Part shown: positions 16,898 through 24,507 of the stretch, in pieces
Layout: the number at the start of each line of letters is the position of its first letter
How positions within the stretch are numbered: the stretch's first letter is position 1
Source: Elusimicrobia bacterium GWA2_56_46
GTDB lineage: Bacteria > Elusimicrobiota > Elusimicrobia > Elusimicrobiales > UBA9959
Length of the DNA stretch: 64,000 bases
Direction: 5' to 3'
Assembly: GCA_001799575.1 (NCBI GenBank)
Contig: MGTT01000022.1
Span: 1-64,000, forward strand
Program-made: the position numbers and the translations under genes
The notes under the pieces: model-generated
Databases searched by the model: none
Seen by the model: only the letters and a program-made list of their open reading frames with translations
What the model was told of the DNA's origin: nothing

Positions 16898-17604
16898 TAT
16901 TTCTTACCCCCGGCCGCCGCATTCTCGCGTGTTTCGGTTATCAGGCCGTCCTCTATAGTGTAGATCAGTTCAGCCTCGCCCACAATTTTCTGGTCGTGTG
17001 TGGCGAAGATAAAAGTCGTATCGAATTCTTTTTTCATCGCGTGCATCAGGCCTATCACCTTGTAGGCGGTGGCATGGTCCAGGTTGGCCGTTGGCTCGTC
17101 GGCCAGCACCAACCTGGGCCGCGGGGCCAGCGCACGCGCCACGGCCACGCGCTGCTTCTGCCCTCCGGAGAGCTGCGCCGGGTACTTATGCGCCTGCTCG
17201 GCCATGCCCACCTTATCGAGCATCTCGGTCACGCGGCGGCGGCGCTCCTCCGGCTGCACATTCTGCACCATGATGAGCGGATACTCCACGTTCTCGTACA
17301 CGGTGAGCACGGGGATAAGGTTGAAGTTCTGAAAGATGAAGCCGATATTTTCGCCGCGGAATTTGGCGGAAGTTTTCCTGTCCATGGCGCTGACCTCGGC
17401 GCCGGCCACGAACACCCTGCCCGAAGTGGGTCTGTCCAGGCAGCCTATCAGATTAAGCAGGGTGGTTTTGCCGCTGCCGGAGGGGCCTACGAAGGAAATG
17501 AATTTCCCCGCTTCTATGGAGAGATTTATCTCCTTAAGGGCGGGAGTGGAGATTTCCCCGGTGATATAATTTTTCCCGGCGTTTTCAAGTTTTACAAGTG
17601 GCAT
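16897..17604 (-). CDS. LolD/MacB-type ABC transporter ATPase
   Basis: A 235-residue ATPase with Walker A GPSGSGKTT, signature LSGGQKQR, Walker B LVLADEPTANLD and H-loop ATHD. The frame stays open further upstream to 17817, but a ribosome site (AAGGAT) sits just before the ATG at 17604, and the family N-terminus (PLVKLENAGKNY) begins there. A TATGAT hexamer about 30 bases upstream may be its own -10. It pairs with the downstream permease. Confidence 0.88.
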   Translation of the reverse strand: MPLVKLENAGKNYITGEISTPALKEINLSIEAGKFISFVGPSGSGKTTLLNLIGCLDRPTSGRVFVAGAEVSAMDRKTSAKFRGENIGFIFQNFNLIPVLTVYENVEYPLIMVQNVQPEERRRRVTEMLDKVGMAEQAHKYPAQLSGGQKQRVAVARALAPRPRLVLADEPTANLDHATAYKVIGLMHAMKKEFDTTFIFATHDQKIVGEAELIYTIEDGLITETRENAAAGGKK

Positions 17605-17668
17605 ATTTATCCTTGTTACCGAGTCTTTTAATTCTATCATAACCGTACTGTAACATATTCCTGGATAT

Positions 17669-18541
17669 TTATTCAGGTGACTTCCACGCCGCGGACTGAA
17701 CTTGCGCCCGCGGGCCTGATCCCGCGCCCGGCAACACGGATAATTGGATCTCCATAGGAGAAGGGAACTCCGGCTGTGCCCCGGAGCCGCCGCGTCCGCC
17801 TCCTCCGCCCTTACCACCCCCGCGCATACCGCCGCCCATCTTACCGCCGCCGCGGCCGGACATCCCGCTCTGCGGCTTCATCCCCGCCGACGGGCCGCTC
17901 TGTGCGCCGGAGCGCCGCTCGGCGGCTTTCTGGAATCTCTCTTTCATCTGCCGCTCCAGTTCCGGTGAGGCGTAGGCGGTGGTGAAGTCCAAGGCTATTT
18001 TCCCACCGACGGTTTTCAGCAGGGCCAGCGGGATCTTTAATTCGTAAATGGGCACACGGCCCGGGATTTCCCCGCCGAATTCTATATTTCCCGGGAGCGG
18101 GGCGGTGGAGACGGCTGTTCCCTCCGTCGTGAGCAGCTCCGGTTCTATGGAACCGGCCGACGGCCCGTTTTCCCAGGGAAGACCGAGATTGCCGAAAGGC
18201 AGGCGCAGGCCCAGGGCGCGGGTCTTTCCGTCCAAAAACCAGAGCGTGACATCCTGCCTGATTTCTCCGGTCAGCACGGATCTAGCGCCGGCCTCATGCG
18301 CGGAAACTGTTATATAAAGACTTTCTCCATCATTGAGCGCCCTGAACCGCAGCCCGGACGCGTCATAGGTTTCGCCGGGCGGCCAGTCGGAAATTTTCCC
18401 GTCCACGGCTATAGCGGCGTTGCTCCAGGGCGCCGGCACCTTGCCGCGCCCCCAGATAGCCGCCCGCGCCGGACCGGCGCAGACAGCCGCCAGCAGCGCC
18501 GGCAACAGTATAACCACCTTTTTAAAAATAACTTTCATCAT
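17669..18541 (-). CDS. Secreted protein with CBM9/DOMON-like domain and Gly-rich tail
   Basis: After a signal peptide (MMKVIFKKVV...GPARA) the first ~180 residues resemble a family-9 carbohydrate-binding/DOMON-like sandwich (VDGKISDWPPG, GESLYITVSAHE, PIYELKIPLALL). The next ~60 residues are a low-complexity Gly/Met/Arg/Lys stretch (GGGKMGGGMRGGG), then a short ordered end. I chose the ATG at 18541 because the signal peptide starts there, although the frame extends to 18622. It is the first gene upstream of the ABC-LolA-porin operon, with 64 bases to the ATPase. Function unknown. Confidence 0.7.
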   Translation of the reverse strand: MMKVIFKKVVILLPALLAAVCAGPARAAIWGRGKVPAPWSNAAIAVDGKISDWPPGETYDASGLRFRALNDGESLYITVSAHEAGARSVLTGEIRQDVTLWFLDGKTRALGLRLPFGNLGLPWENGPSAGSIEPELLTTEGTAVSTAPLPGNIEFGGEIPGRVPIYELKIPLALLKTVGGKIALDFTTAYASPELERQMKERFQKAAERRSGAQSGPSAGMKPQSGMSGRGGGKMGGGMRGGGKGGGGGRGGSGAQPEFPSPMEIQLSVLPGAGSGPRAQVQSAAWKSPE

Positions 18542-18673
18542 AATGTATAACGCTCCAGGGGCCCGGCTTATTGCGTATATCAGCACATGAAAACGAGGAA
18601 CTGGCAACGAAGCAGCCGGCAAAGGATGAGCCTCCCCCAGGGGGACAAAGAGGAACCTTTGACCATAGCGGAC

Positions 18674-18699
18674 GACCCCGACAGCCTATTGTCGGGGTC
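18674..18699. terminator. Hairpin, possible terminator
   Basis: A perfect 10-bp stem (gaccccgaca with tgtcggggtc) and a 6-base loop, about 40 bases past the stop of the 18738-19148 gene. No strong T-run follows on either strand, so termination is likely but not certain. Confidence 0.5.
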
Positions 18700-18737
18700 A
18701 AAATGTTTATTTGTCGGATTTACGCGGCCTGAATTGC

Positions 18738-19148
18738 CTACCCTGTGTAGGTGATAGCCAGAGCGGCTCGGTCTTTGAGGGCGTCGGCTTTGGCTTTGTA
18801 GGGCCTGGTGCCGGCGTTGATATAGGCGGCGAAGGCCGCGGCGGTTTCTATGGGCGTTTGTCCGGGTTTCAGGGACAGCGGAATATTCCAGCCGGCGACA
18901 TGGTTGGTCGTGCCGTCAGGACGCTTATAGCGGAAAATAGAAAGCCACAAATTTATGGTGCCGTCAATACCCGCGGCCTGTTTGCCGGTCGCCAGGCCCG
19001 AGATCTCGGCGACACCGGGCTTTCCCCCCACCGTCACTTTGCCTACGGAGATAATTATCCCCTGGGTCTTATCGTAAGAAGCCGCCGTCAGTTCCGCCCC
19101 TTTGGCCAGTTCCACCGCCGGATCGTAGCCGGAGTATTTTTTTGTCAC
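18738..19148 (-). CDS. Hypothetical protein with duplicated fragment nearby
   Basis: A 136-residue soluble protein without signal peptide. It has a Gly/Val-rich beta block (GKVTVGGKPGVAEISG) and a helical end (PIETAAAFAAYINAG, ADALKDRAALAITYTG). The end faintly recalls the small domains of phage tail-sheath or decoration proteins, but I cannot assign it. A ~96% identical internal fragment lies at 13367-13507, so part of the gene has recently been copied about 5.5 kb away. Confidence 0.6.
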   Translation of the reverse strand: MTKKYSGYDPAVELAKGAELTAASYDKTQGIIISVGKVTVGGKPGVAEISGLATGKQAAGIDGTINLWLSIFRYKRPDGTTNHVAGWNIPLSLKPGQTPIETAAAFAAYINAGTRPYKAKADALKDRAALAITYTG

Positions 19149-19181
19149 AAATCCCCCTCCCGGTTAAAAAAGTTACCGGTT

Positions 19182-19985
19182 TTATTTCCTTAAACTTTTA
19201 ACCGCGAGGGCCGAGCCGAAAAGCCCCGCGTTGCACATAATTATCGCCGCGCCGGCGGGCAGGTCCAGGAAGAACGAGACGGTTATCCCGATGAGCACCG
19301 AAAGTACCGCCGTCAGAACGGACAGGAGCATCGCGGCCTTGAAACCTTTCGCCAGCTGGAGGGCGGTGACAGCCGGCAGGATGAGCAGGGCCGAAACCAG
19401 CATGATGCCGGTTATTTTTATGGCCAGCACTACCGTCACGGCGGTAAGGGAAGTCAGCAGCAGATCGATGCGGTCCGTCCTGACGCCGGTAAGTTTCGCG
19501 TACTCGCGGTCGAAAGTCGCCGAGAACAGGTCGTTGTAAAACAAAACTATGACCAGCAGCACCGCCAGCGACAGGCCGATGGACAGGTAAACCTCCCGGC
19601 CGCTTATCGCCAGTATATTGCCGAACAGGTAGCTGAAAAGATCCACATTGAACCCTCTGGACAGGCTGGCCAGGATGACGCCGCCGGCTATGCCTACCGA
19701 CGACACGATACCGATGGCGGCGTCGCCGTACATCTTCGCCTTTTCGGTGAGTTTCAGAATAACGTAGGAGCCCGCCAGCGCGACCGGTATGGCGGCGTAG
19801 AAAGGATAAAGACCGAGAAAAAGCCCCAGGGCTATGCCGCCGAAGCTGATGTGTGACAGGCCGTCGCCTATCAGGGACAATTTTCTCAGAACCAGGAACA
19901 ATCCCAGCATGGCGCAGAGCGCGGCAACAAAAGAGCCGGCCAGATAAGCCCGCTGGATAAACCCGTATTCAAGAAAATGAAACAT
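19182..19985 (-). CDS. znuB: Zinc/manganese ABC transporter permease
   Basis: A 267-residue polytopic membrane protein of the ZnuB/ABC-3 family with about eight hydrophobic helices. Family hallmarks are the first helices (YLAGSFVAALCAMLGLFLVLRK), LIGDGLSHISFGGIALG and ITGIMLVSALLILPA. It carries metal ions across the inner membrane, powered by ZnuC with ZnuA as binding protein. It is third in znuA-znuC-znuB order and separated from znuC by a heptad repeat array. Metal preference (Zn or Mn) is not decided by sequence; no Zur box was recognised. Confidence 0.9.
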   Translation of the reverse strand: MFHFLEYGFIQRAYLAGSFVAALCAMLGLFLVLRKLSLIGDGLSHISFGGIALGLFLGLYPFYAAIPVALAGSYVILKLTEKAKMYGDAAIGIVSSVGIAGGVILASLSRGFNVDLFSYLFGNILAISGREVYLSIGLSLAVLLVIVLFYNDLFSATFDREYAKLTGVRTDRIDLLLTSLTAVTVVLAIKITGIMLVSALLILPAVTALQLAKGFKAAMLLSVLTAVLSVLIGITVSFFLDLPAGAAIIMCNAGLFGSALAVKSLRK

Positions 19986-20008
19986 CGTTAAAGTCTTCCT
20001 ATGTCCGC

Positions 20009-20049
20009 ACCCTCATCCCTCATCCCTCATCCCTCATCCTTTATCCTCA
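20009..20049 (-). repeat. Heptad array after znuC
   Basis: Five to six units of a 7-base repeat (GAGGGAT on the coding strand, degenerating to AAAGGAT), filling most of the znuC-znuB gap. The stop codon of znuC (TGA) is the first triplet of the array, and each perfect unit contains TGA. Confidence 0.85.
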
Positions 20050-20793
20050 GTGCTGGTGACATATTAAATGCTGCGAATGCCTGCCGAAATAACCGGTCAT
20101 TTCAGGGGACTGGCAAAAGTCCGTGAATTCCCCGTAGAAAACGACTTTCTTGTCCAGATACAGGAGCTTGTTGGCGTAACGCCCTATCTGCGCCGTGTCG
20201 TGCGTGATAAGAATACTGGTTATCCCTTTCTCCGTGTTCAGTTTTTTTATGACGTCATAAAAACTTTCGCGGGAAACCGGATCGAGGGCGGTGCTGGGCT
20301 CGTCGAGAATAAGCAGTTCCGGATCCGGCGCCAGGGCCCTGGCCAGAAAGACGCGCTGCTGCTGGCCGCCGGAAAGCTCCCCCACCAGCCTGTCGCCCAG
20401 ATCCGCTATCCCCATGAGTTCCAGTGTTTGCAGGATCTTGATCTCGTCGGCGCCGGTAAAGTTCTTGGGGAAGCTTTTCTTTGAAAGCAGACCGAGGCCG
20501 ACCACTTCTTTGACCGTGGCCGGGAACAGCGGATTGAAAGCGTTCACCCGCTGCGGCAGATAGCCGACGCGGTTCCAGGCGTCGAAACTCCTCATCTCGC
20601 GGCCGAACAGCTCCGCCGAGCCGGTGTAACCGCCGAGGAGGCCGAGGAGCACCTTTATAAGGGTCGTTTTACCCGCGCCGTTGGGGCCGGCCAGGCCTAT
20701 ATAATCGCCTTTCAGCACGTCGAAACTGACCCCGCTCAGCGCTTCCGCGGCGCCGTAGCTGAAAGAAATATTTTTAACGGATAAAACAGGCAT
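20047..20793 (-). CDS. znuC: Zinc/manganese ABC transporter ATPase
   Basis: The ATPase of the metal importer: Walker A GPNGAGKTT, signature LSGGQQQR, Walker B LLILDEPSTALD, H-loop ITHD. It ends in a His-rich tail (HSQHLICHQH) that is common in ZnuC and may bind zinc. The frame is open to 20859, overlapping znuA, but the family N-terminus (PVLSVKNISFSY) starts at the ATG at 20793. No good ribosome site precedes it, so coupling to znuA translation is likely. Confidence 0.88.
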   Translation of the reverse strand: MPVLSVKNISFSYGAAEALSGVSFDVLKGDYIGLAGPNGAGKTTLIKVLLGLLGGYTGSAELFGREMRSFDAWNRVGYLPQRVNAFNPLFPATVKEVVGLGLLSKKSFPKNFTGADEIKILQTLELMGIADLGDRLVGELSGGQQQRVFLARALAPDPELLILDEPSTALDPVSRESFYDVIKKLNTEKGITSILITHDTAQIGRYANKLLYLDKKVVFYGEFTDFCQSPEMTGYFGRHSQHLICHQH

Positions 20794-20840
20794 ATATTCA
20801 GAATTATTTTTTTGTCTTTGCCCCGCCGCTTCCCGTTTCT

Positions 20841-21794
20841 TTACTTCTTCCCTTCGCACTCAAGACCTGTCTTAAGTGTGTCCAGGTTCTTTTGAAGTAT
20901 ATCAAAGAAAGAAACCCCGCGCTCCACCTGATCCCTTCCGATATTGTGCGCGGCGTTAAGGAGCAGCATTCTGGCGCCGGTCTCGCCGGCAATGGTCTCG
21001 GCTATCTTCGGAGACGCCAATTCCTCGTAAAATATGAATTTTACCCCGTCTTTTCTTACCCGCCCGATCAGGGCGGCCAGATCCCGGGCGGTCGGCTCCG
21101 AATCGGGGGACAGGCCCTGGGCCGCCAGATATTTCAGGCCGTAGCGGCGGGCCGGGTAGCCGAAAGCGTAGTGCCCGCCGTAGATTATCTCTTTCGTCCG
21201 GCAGGACGAAAGCCCCGTCCTGTAAGCGGAATCCAGCGAGTCAAGTTTCGCGTTATAGGCGGCGGCCGCGCGCCGGTAAAACCCGCCGCCGGCCGGATCC
21301 CTGCTCTCCAACGCCCCGGCGATATTTCCCGCCATCACTTTCGCGTTATCAAAATCCAGCCAGATATGTGGATCCGGCGCTCCGGGCGCCCCGCCGCGGC
21401 CGTGCCCCGCGCTCTCCATCATTTTAACGCCCCGGCCGGCGTCCACCGCCAGAAGATCTTTATTGATGACGCTGCCGAGGATATCCCCGGCCCACGGTTC
21501 CATGAACTTGCCGGTGTAGACGAAGAGATCGGCCTCGTTTATCCTGGCCATGTCGCCGGGCTTAGGCTCGAAAGAATGCGCCTCTATGCCGGGCGGCAGC
21601 AGCAGGGTAACCTCGGTCCGGTCTCCTCCGATGGCGCGCGCCATGTCGTAAAGCGGGAAGATGGTAGTGACGACTTTAAGCCTGCGTACGCCTACGGCGG
21701 GAACGTCAGCGGAACGGCGGCAAGCCGAGGCCGTAAATATGGCGGCCAGACACAGAACCGCGGCGCCGACGGTGAAAAGCGTTTTATTCTTCAT
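20841..21794 (-). CDS. znuA: Zinc-binding periplasmic lipoprotein
   Basis: A 317-residue cluster A-I metal-binding protein. A lipobox (TASAC, Cys25) predicts a lipoprotein. Metal ligands: His73 region (GIEAHSFEPKP), a short His/Gly loop (SAGHGRGG) with PDPHIW, YGGHYAFGY and the C-terminal Glu/Asp region. The His loop is shorter than in many ZnuA proteins. The ATG lies within a heptad repeat, so an AAGG motif sits one unit (7 bases) upstream as its ribosome site. First gene of the operon. Confidence 0.9.
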   Translation of the reverse strand: MKNKTLFTVGAAVLCLAAIFTASACRRSADVPAVGVRRLKVVTTIFPLYDMARAIGGDRTEVTLLLPPGIEAHSFEPKPGDMARINEADLFVYTGKFMEPWAGDILGSVINKDLLAVDAGRGVKMMESAGHGRGGAPGAPDPHIWLDFDNAKVMAGNIAGALESRDPAGGGFYRRAAAAYNAKLDSLDSAYRTGLSSCRTKEIIYGGHYAFGYPARRYGLKYLAAQGLSPDSEPTARDLAALIGRVRKDGVKFIFYEELASPKIAETIAGETGARMLLLNAAHNIGRDQVERGVSFFDILQKNLDTLKTGLECEGKK

Positions 21795-21828
21795 CCTTAA
21801 GCCTTTATCCTTTAGCCTTAATCCTTTC
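21791..21828 (-). repeat. Heptad array between prfC and znuA
   Basis: Five units of a 7-base repeat on the coding strand (AAGGATT, AAGGCTA, AAGGATA and similar). The stop of prfC (TAA) is inside the first unit and the start codon of znuA is inside the last (AAGGATG). Confidence 0.85.
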
Positions 21829-23431
21829 GAAAGGCCTTTGCCTTGTCACGGTCGCGCGGGGCGAAATCGTTCAAGACCACATGCGGGTTATGCTGGCATA
21901 AATAGTTCGGCGCCCAGGCGTCCTGGAAAAATATGACGGGGTTGCCGGCGTCGTCGTGCCCCCAGCGCGAGCCGATGGGCAGGGAGACCGCGCGGATATC
22001 TTTGGCCGTGTCTTTGGATTCCGGCCACCGGACATGCGTCCACGGGAGCGTTTCAAGGCGGGACTCGGCGCCGTACTCCGCCTTAAGCCGGTACTGGGCA
22101 ACCTCGAACTGCAGCGGCCCCACTGCCGCCAGCAGCGGCGACTGGTTCGGATCGTCCGACAGCCAGAACCGCTGCACGATGCCTTCCGTCAGCACCTGAT
22201 CCAGACCCTTGCGGAAGGACTTGTACTGCGCCGGCGTAGGATTATGCAGCAGGGCGAAACATTCCGGCGGAAAGCGCGGGATCTCGTTATAAGTGATGCC
22301 GGCATCTTCGGAAAGAGTGTCGCCGATAAGAAAATCCGGATGGCCTATCAGCCCGATAATGTCCCCCGGCCAGGCTTCGTTGAGGATCTCGCGTTCCTGC
22401 CCGAAAACCTTGTGGGAGTTGGAGAGGCGCACCCGCTTTTTTGTCCGCTGATGGGTCACCGACATATCCCGGGTGAATTTCCCGGAACAGATCCGCAGAA
22501 AAGCGACATGGTCGCGGTGCTTGGGATCCATGTTGCCCTGGATCTTGAAAATGAAACCGGAAAAAGCCGGATTCTCCGGCCGCACCTCGCCGTTGGCTGA
22601 GCGGCGGGCCGCCGGCGGCGGCGCGAGGGACAGGAACTGGTCGAGCAGCAGCTGGACGCCGAAATTATTGCTGGCGCTGCCGAAAAACACCGGGGTGGCG
22701 GTTCCCGCCAGCACTTCGTCCCGGTCGAAGACGGCGCCGACCGAGTCCAGCATATCCACTTCCTCCAGAAATCTTTCCAGCAGGGTCGCGCTCAGGCGCT
22801 CGCGGATGGCCTCGTCCGACCGGTCGCCCACGGCCTCCGGGGCGCGGTAAGCCCCGCCCGGCGTATGCTCGAAAAGGTGCGCCTGGCGGGCGCGCCGGTC
22901 GTAAACGCCGCGGAAATCGGAACCGGTGCCGATCGGCCAGTTCATAGCGAAAGGCCGGAGGTTGAGCATTTCCTCCAGCTCGTCCATCAGCTCAAGCGGA
23001 TCCCTGGACGGCCTGTCGAGCTTGTTCATGAAAGTGAAGATCGGGATCCCCCGCTGGCGGCAGACCTCGAAAAGCTTCCGGGTCTGGCTCTCGATGCCCT
23101 TGCCCGCGTCAATGACCATGATGACGGAATCCACGGCCGTCAGAACCCTGTACGTGTCTTCGGAAAAATCGCGGTGGCCCGGCGTGTCCAGCAGATTGAC
23201 CCTGTAGCCTGCGCAGTCGAACTGCAGAACGGTGGAACTGATGGAAATGCCGCGCTTCTTTTCCATCTCAAGCCAGTCCGAAGCGGTGGAGCGCTGGTTT
23301 TTGCGCGCGGTGACGGATCCGGCCAGGTGCAGCGCCCCGCCGTAGAGGAGCATTTTCTCGGTAAGCGTCGTCTTTCCGGCGTCGGGATGCGAAATGATGG
23401 CGAAACTGCGCCTGCGGGTCCAGTCGGTCAT
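21818..23431 (-). CDS. prfC: Peptide chain release factor 3
   Basis: A GTPase that recycles release factors RF1/RF2 after peptide release. G1 is SHPDAGKTTL, G3 DTPGHRDF and G4 NKLD, with RF3-specific PSRDPLELMDE following. From the ATG at 23431 the product is 537 residues, close to the usual ~530; the frame stays open to 23536 but the family start MTDWTRRRSFAI fits 23431. The tail KAFRKD is encoded by the beginning of a heptad array. Confidence 0.93.
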   Translation of the reverse strand: MTDWTRRRSFAIISHPDAGKTTLTEKMLLYGGALHLAGSVTARKNQRSTASDWLEMEKKRGISISSTVLQFDCAGYRVNLLDTPGHRDFSEDTYRVLTAVDSVIMVIDAGKGIESQTRKLFEVCRQRGIPIFTFMNKLDRPSRDPLELMDELEEMLNLRPFAMNWPIGTGSDFRGVYDRRARQAHLFEHTPGGAYRAPEAVGDRSDEAIRERLSATLLERFLEEVDMLDSVGAVFDRDEVLAGTATPVFFGSASNNFGVQLLLDQFLSLAPPPAARRSANGEVRPENPAFSGFIFKIQGNMDPKHRDHVAFLRICSGKFTRDMSVTHQRTKKRVRLSNSHKVFGQEREILNEAWPGDIIGLIGHPDFLIGDTLSEDAGITYNEIPRFPPECFALLHNPTPAQYKSFRKGLDQVLTEGIVQRFWLSDDPNQSPLLAAVGPLQFEVAQYRLKAEYGAESRLETLPWTHVRWPESKDTAKDIRAVSLPIGSRWGHDDAGNPVIFFQDAWAPNYLCQHNPHVVLNDFAPRDRDKAKAFRKD

Positions 23432-23536
23432 GCGGTATATTTTATCTTTTATCCGGGAGCGTTGACACCGCAAATCCCGGAAAAGAGCTTTTCCGGTTTG
23501 CTCTCTCCCTATTTTATATAATATCGTAGTTTTCAC

Positions 23537-23623
23537 GGAGGGATGGCCGAGCGGTTGATGGCGCCAGTCTTGAAAACTGGTAAAGGCGTAAGTCTTTCGT
23601 GGGTTCGAATCCCACTCCCTCCG
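23537..23623 (+). tRNA. tRNA-Ser (anticodon TGA)
   Basis: An 87-base class II tRNA. The acceptor GGAGGGA pairs with TCCCTCC, discriminator G at 23623, no encoded CCA. It has a D-arm TGGCCGAGCGG, an anticodon loop CTTGAAA with TGA, a long variable arm (AAGGCGTAAGTCTTT) and T-arm GTGGGTTCGAATCCCAC. It reads UCA and related serine codons. An inverted fragment of the T-arm (gtgggattcgaa, 23646-23657) lies just downstream. Confidence 0.97.
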
Positions 23624-23718
23624 TTTGATTTACATCCCGCGGTAGTGGGATTCGAAGCCGACCCGCGCGCATCCGGTGGATGAAAAGCGAAGCGTCAGCG
23701 CGGGCGGCCGGCTCTGGA

Positions 23719-23846
23719 GGGGACATAATACCTATTTCCCTGCCAATGCTTTCCTTCCTGGCGGCTGGGGCTGCAACATCCGACCGGTCAGTATGGGCAA
23801 TAACCATTATTAAGCGATATCAGGGCGAAATAGGTATTATGTCCCC
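23719..23846. mobile_element. MITE-like element with 20-bp terminal inverted repeats
   Basis: A 128-base unit bounded by ggggacataatacctatttc and its exact complement. The interior (~80 bases) has no gene. Such short inverted-repeat units are typical of MITEs moved in trans, possibly by an IS200/RAYT-like Y1 transposase, but no transposase is in the window. It sits beside the tRNA. Confidence 0.65.
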
Positions 23847-23857
23847 GTATTAACCGA

Positions 23858-24448
23858 TCACGGGCCGGCGCGAACGCAACGGACGGAGTTGGAGTTAATC
23901 TTATTGACGCCGCTCACGGTACCGCCACCAAAGTTCACGTACAGGGCGATGGTAGGATCCGGCACATAGGTGGTGCTGACCCAGTAAGCTGAACTCACGG
24001 TACTTGGGAAAGCCGTCTGGTCTATAAATGGGGCTGTGCCTTCATATTTGATTATTGAAAATAATTCTTTCATGTTCGGCAGACGCCAGTCGCTGTAATC
24101 CGAGGCCTCAGTTTCACACTGGGCTAAAGCATCTGTCCAGGTATATGTTACGGCGGTTCCGGAGCAGGTTGCATCGTCGGTTTTCCCCTGGGAACATCTC
24201 CTCCACATCAGACCTGTTCTGTTGTCGGTTACGGTATTATCGGAGTTAACCGTGTAACTCAACTGGGCTCCAGCGGGGTTATAATCAGCGTCGTCTCCGA
24301 TATCATAGCTTGTGGTCTGCCCGGTGTCCACTACACCACATTTACCGAAACAATGGGTCGTTCCCGCATCGTTATCAACAGGAAGCCATAAAACAATAAG
24401 CGACACTGAAAATAAAACCAGACTGAGATATAGTTTTTTATTTTTCAT
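23858..24448 (-). CDS. Secreted DUF1566 (Lcl-like) protein
   Basis: A 196-residue exported protein: signal peptide, a linker (DTGQTTSYDIGDDADYN), then a DUF1566 domain with its standard pattern (TGLMWRRCS, DWRLPNMKELFSI, AYWVSTTY, SVRCVRAGP). These C-type-lectin-like domains are surface or adhesin modules. Two Cys pairs probably form disulfides. The next gene contains another DUF1566 copy ending in the same RCVRAGP, suggesting paralogous origin. Confidence 0.82.
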   Translation of the reverse strand: MKNKKLYLSLVLFSVSLIVLWLPVDNDAGTTHCFGKCGVVDTGQTTSYDIGDDADYNPAGAQLSYTVNSDNTVTDNRTGLMWRRCSQGKTDDATCSGTAVTYTWTDALAQCETEASDYSDWRLPNMKELFSIIKYEGTAPFIDQTAFPSTVSSAYWVSTTYVPDPTIALYVNFGGGTVSGVNKINSNSVRCVRAGP

Positions 24449-24507
24449 GATTTCATCCTGAACACAGTGACCAGCCTATAAAGATTTGACTCCATGCGGC
24501 ATTGGTT

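Noticed and set aside
15629-16963. 444-residue plus-strand frame
   Set aside because: Antisense of the ABC permease; Gln/His/Arg-rich pattern typical of a shadow frame in GC-rich DNA.
17605-17817. N-terminal extension of the ABC ATPase
   Set aside because: It overlaps the upstream secreted-protein gene and reads as random sequence; the ribosome site and family start fit 17604.
23514-23807. 97-residue minus-strand frame containing GVGFEPTKDLRLYQFSRLAP
   Set aside because: It is the antisense reading of tRNA-Ser, a frequent false protein, extended by chance through the MITE-like unit.
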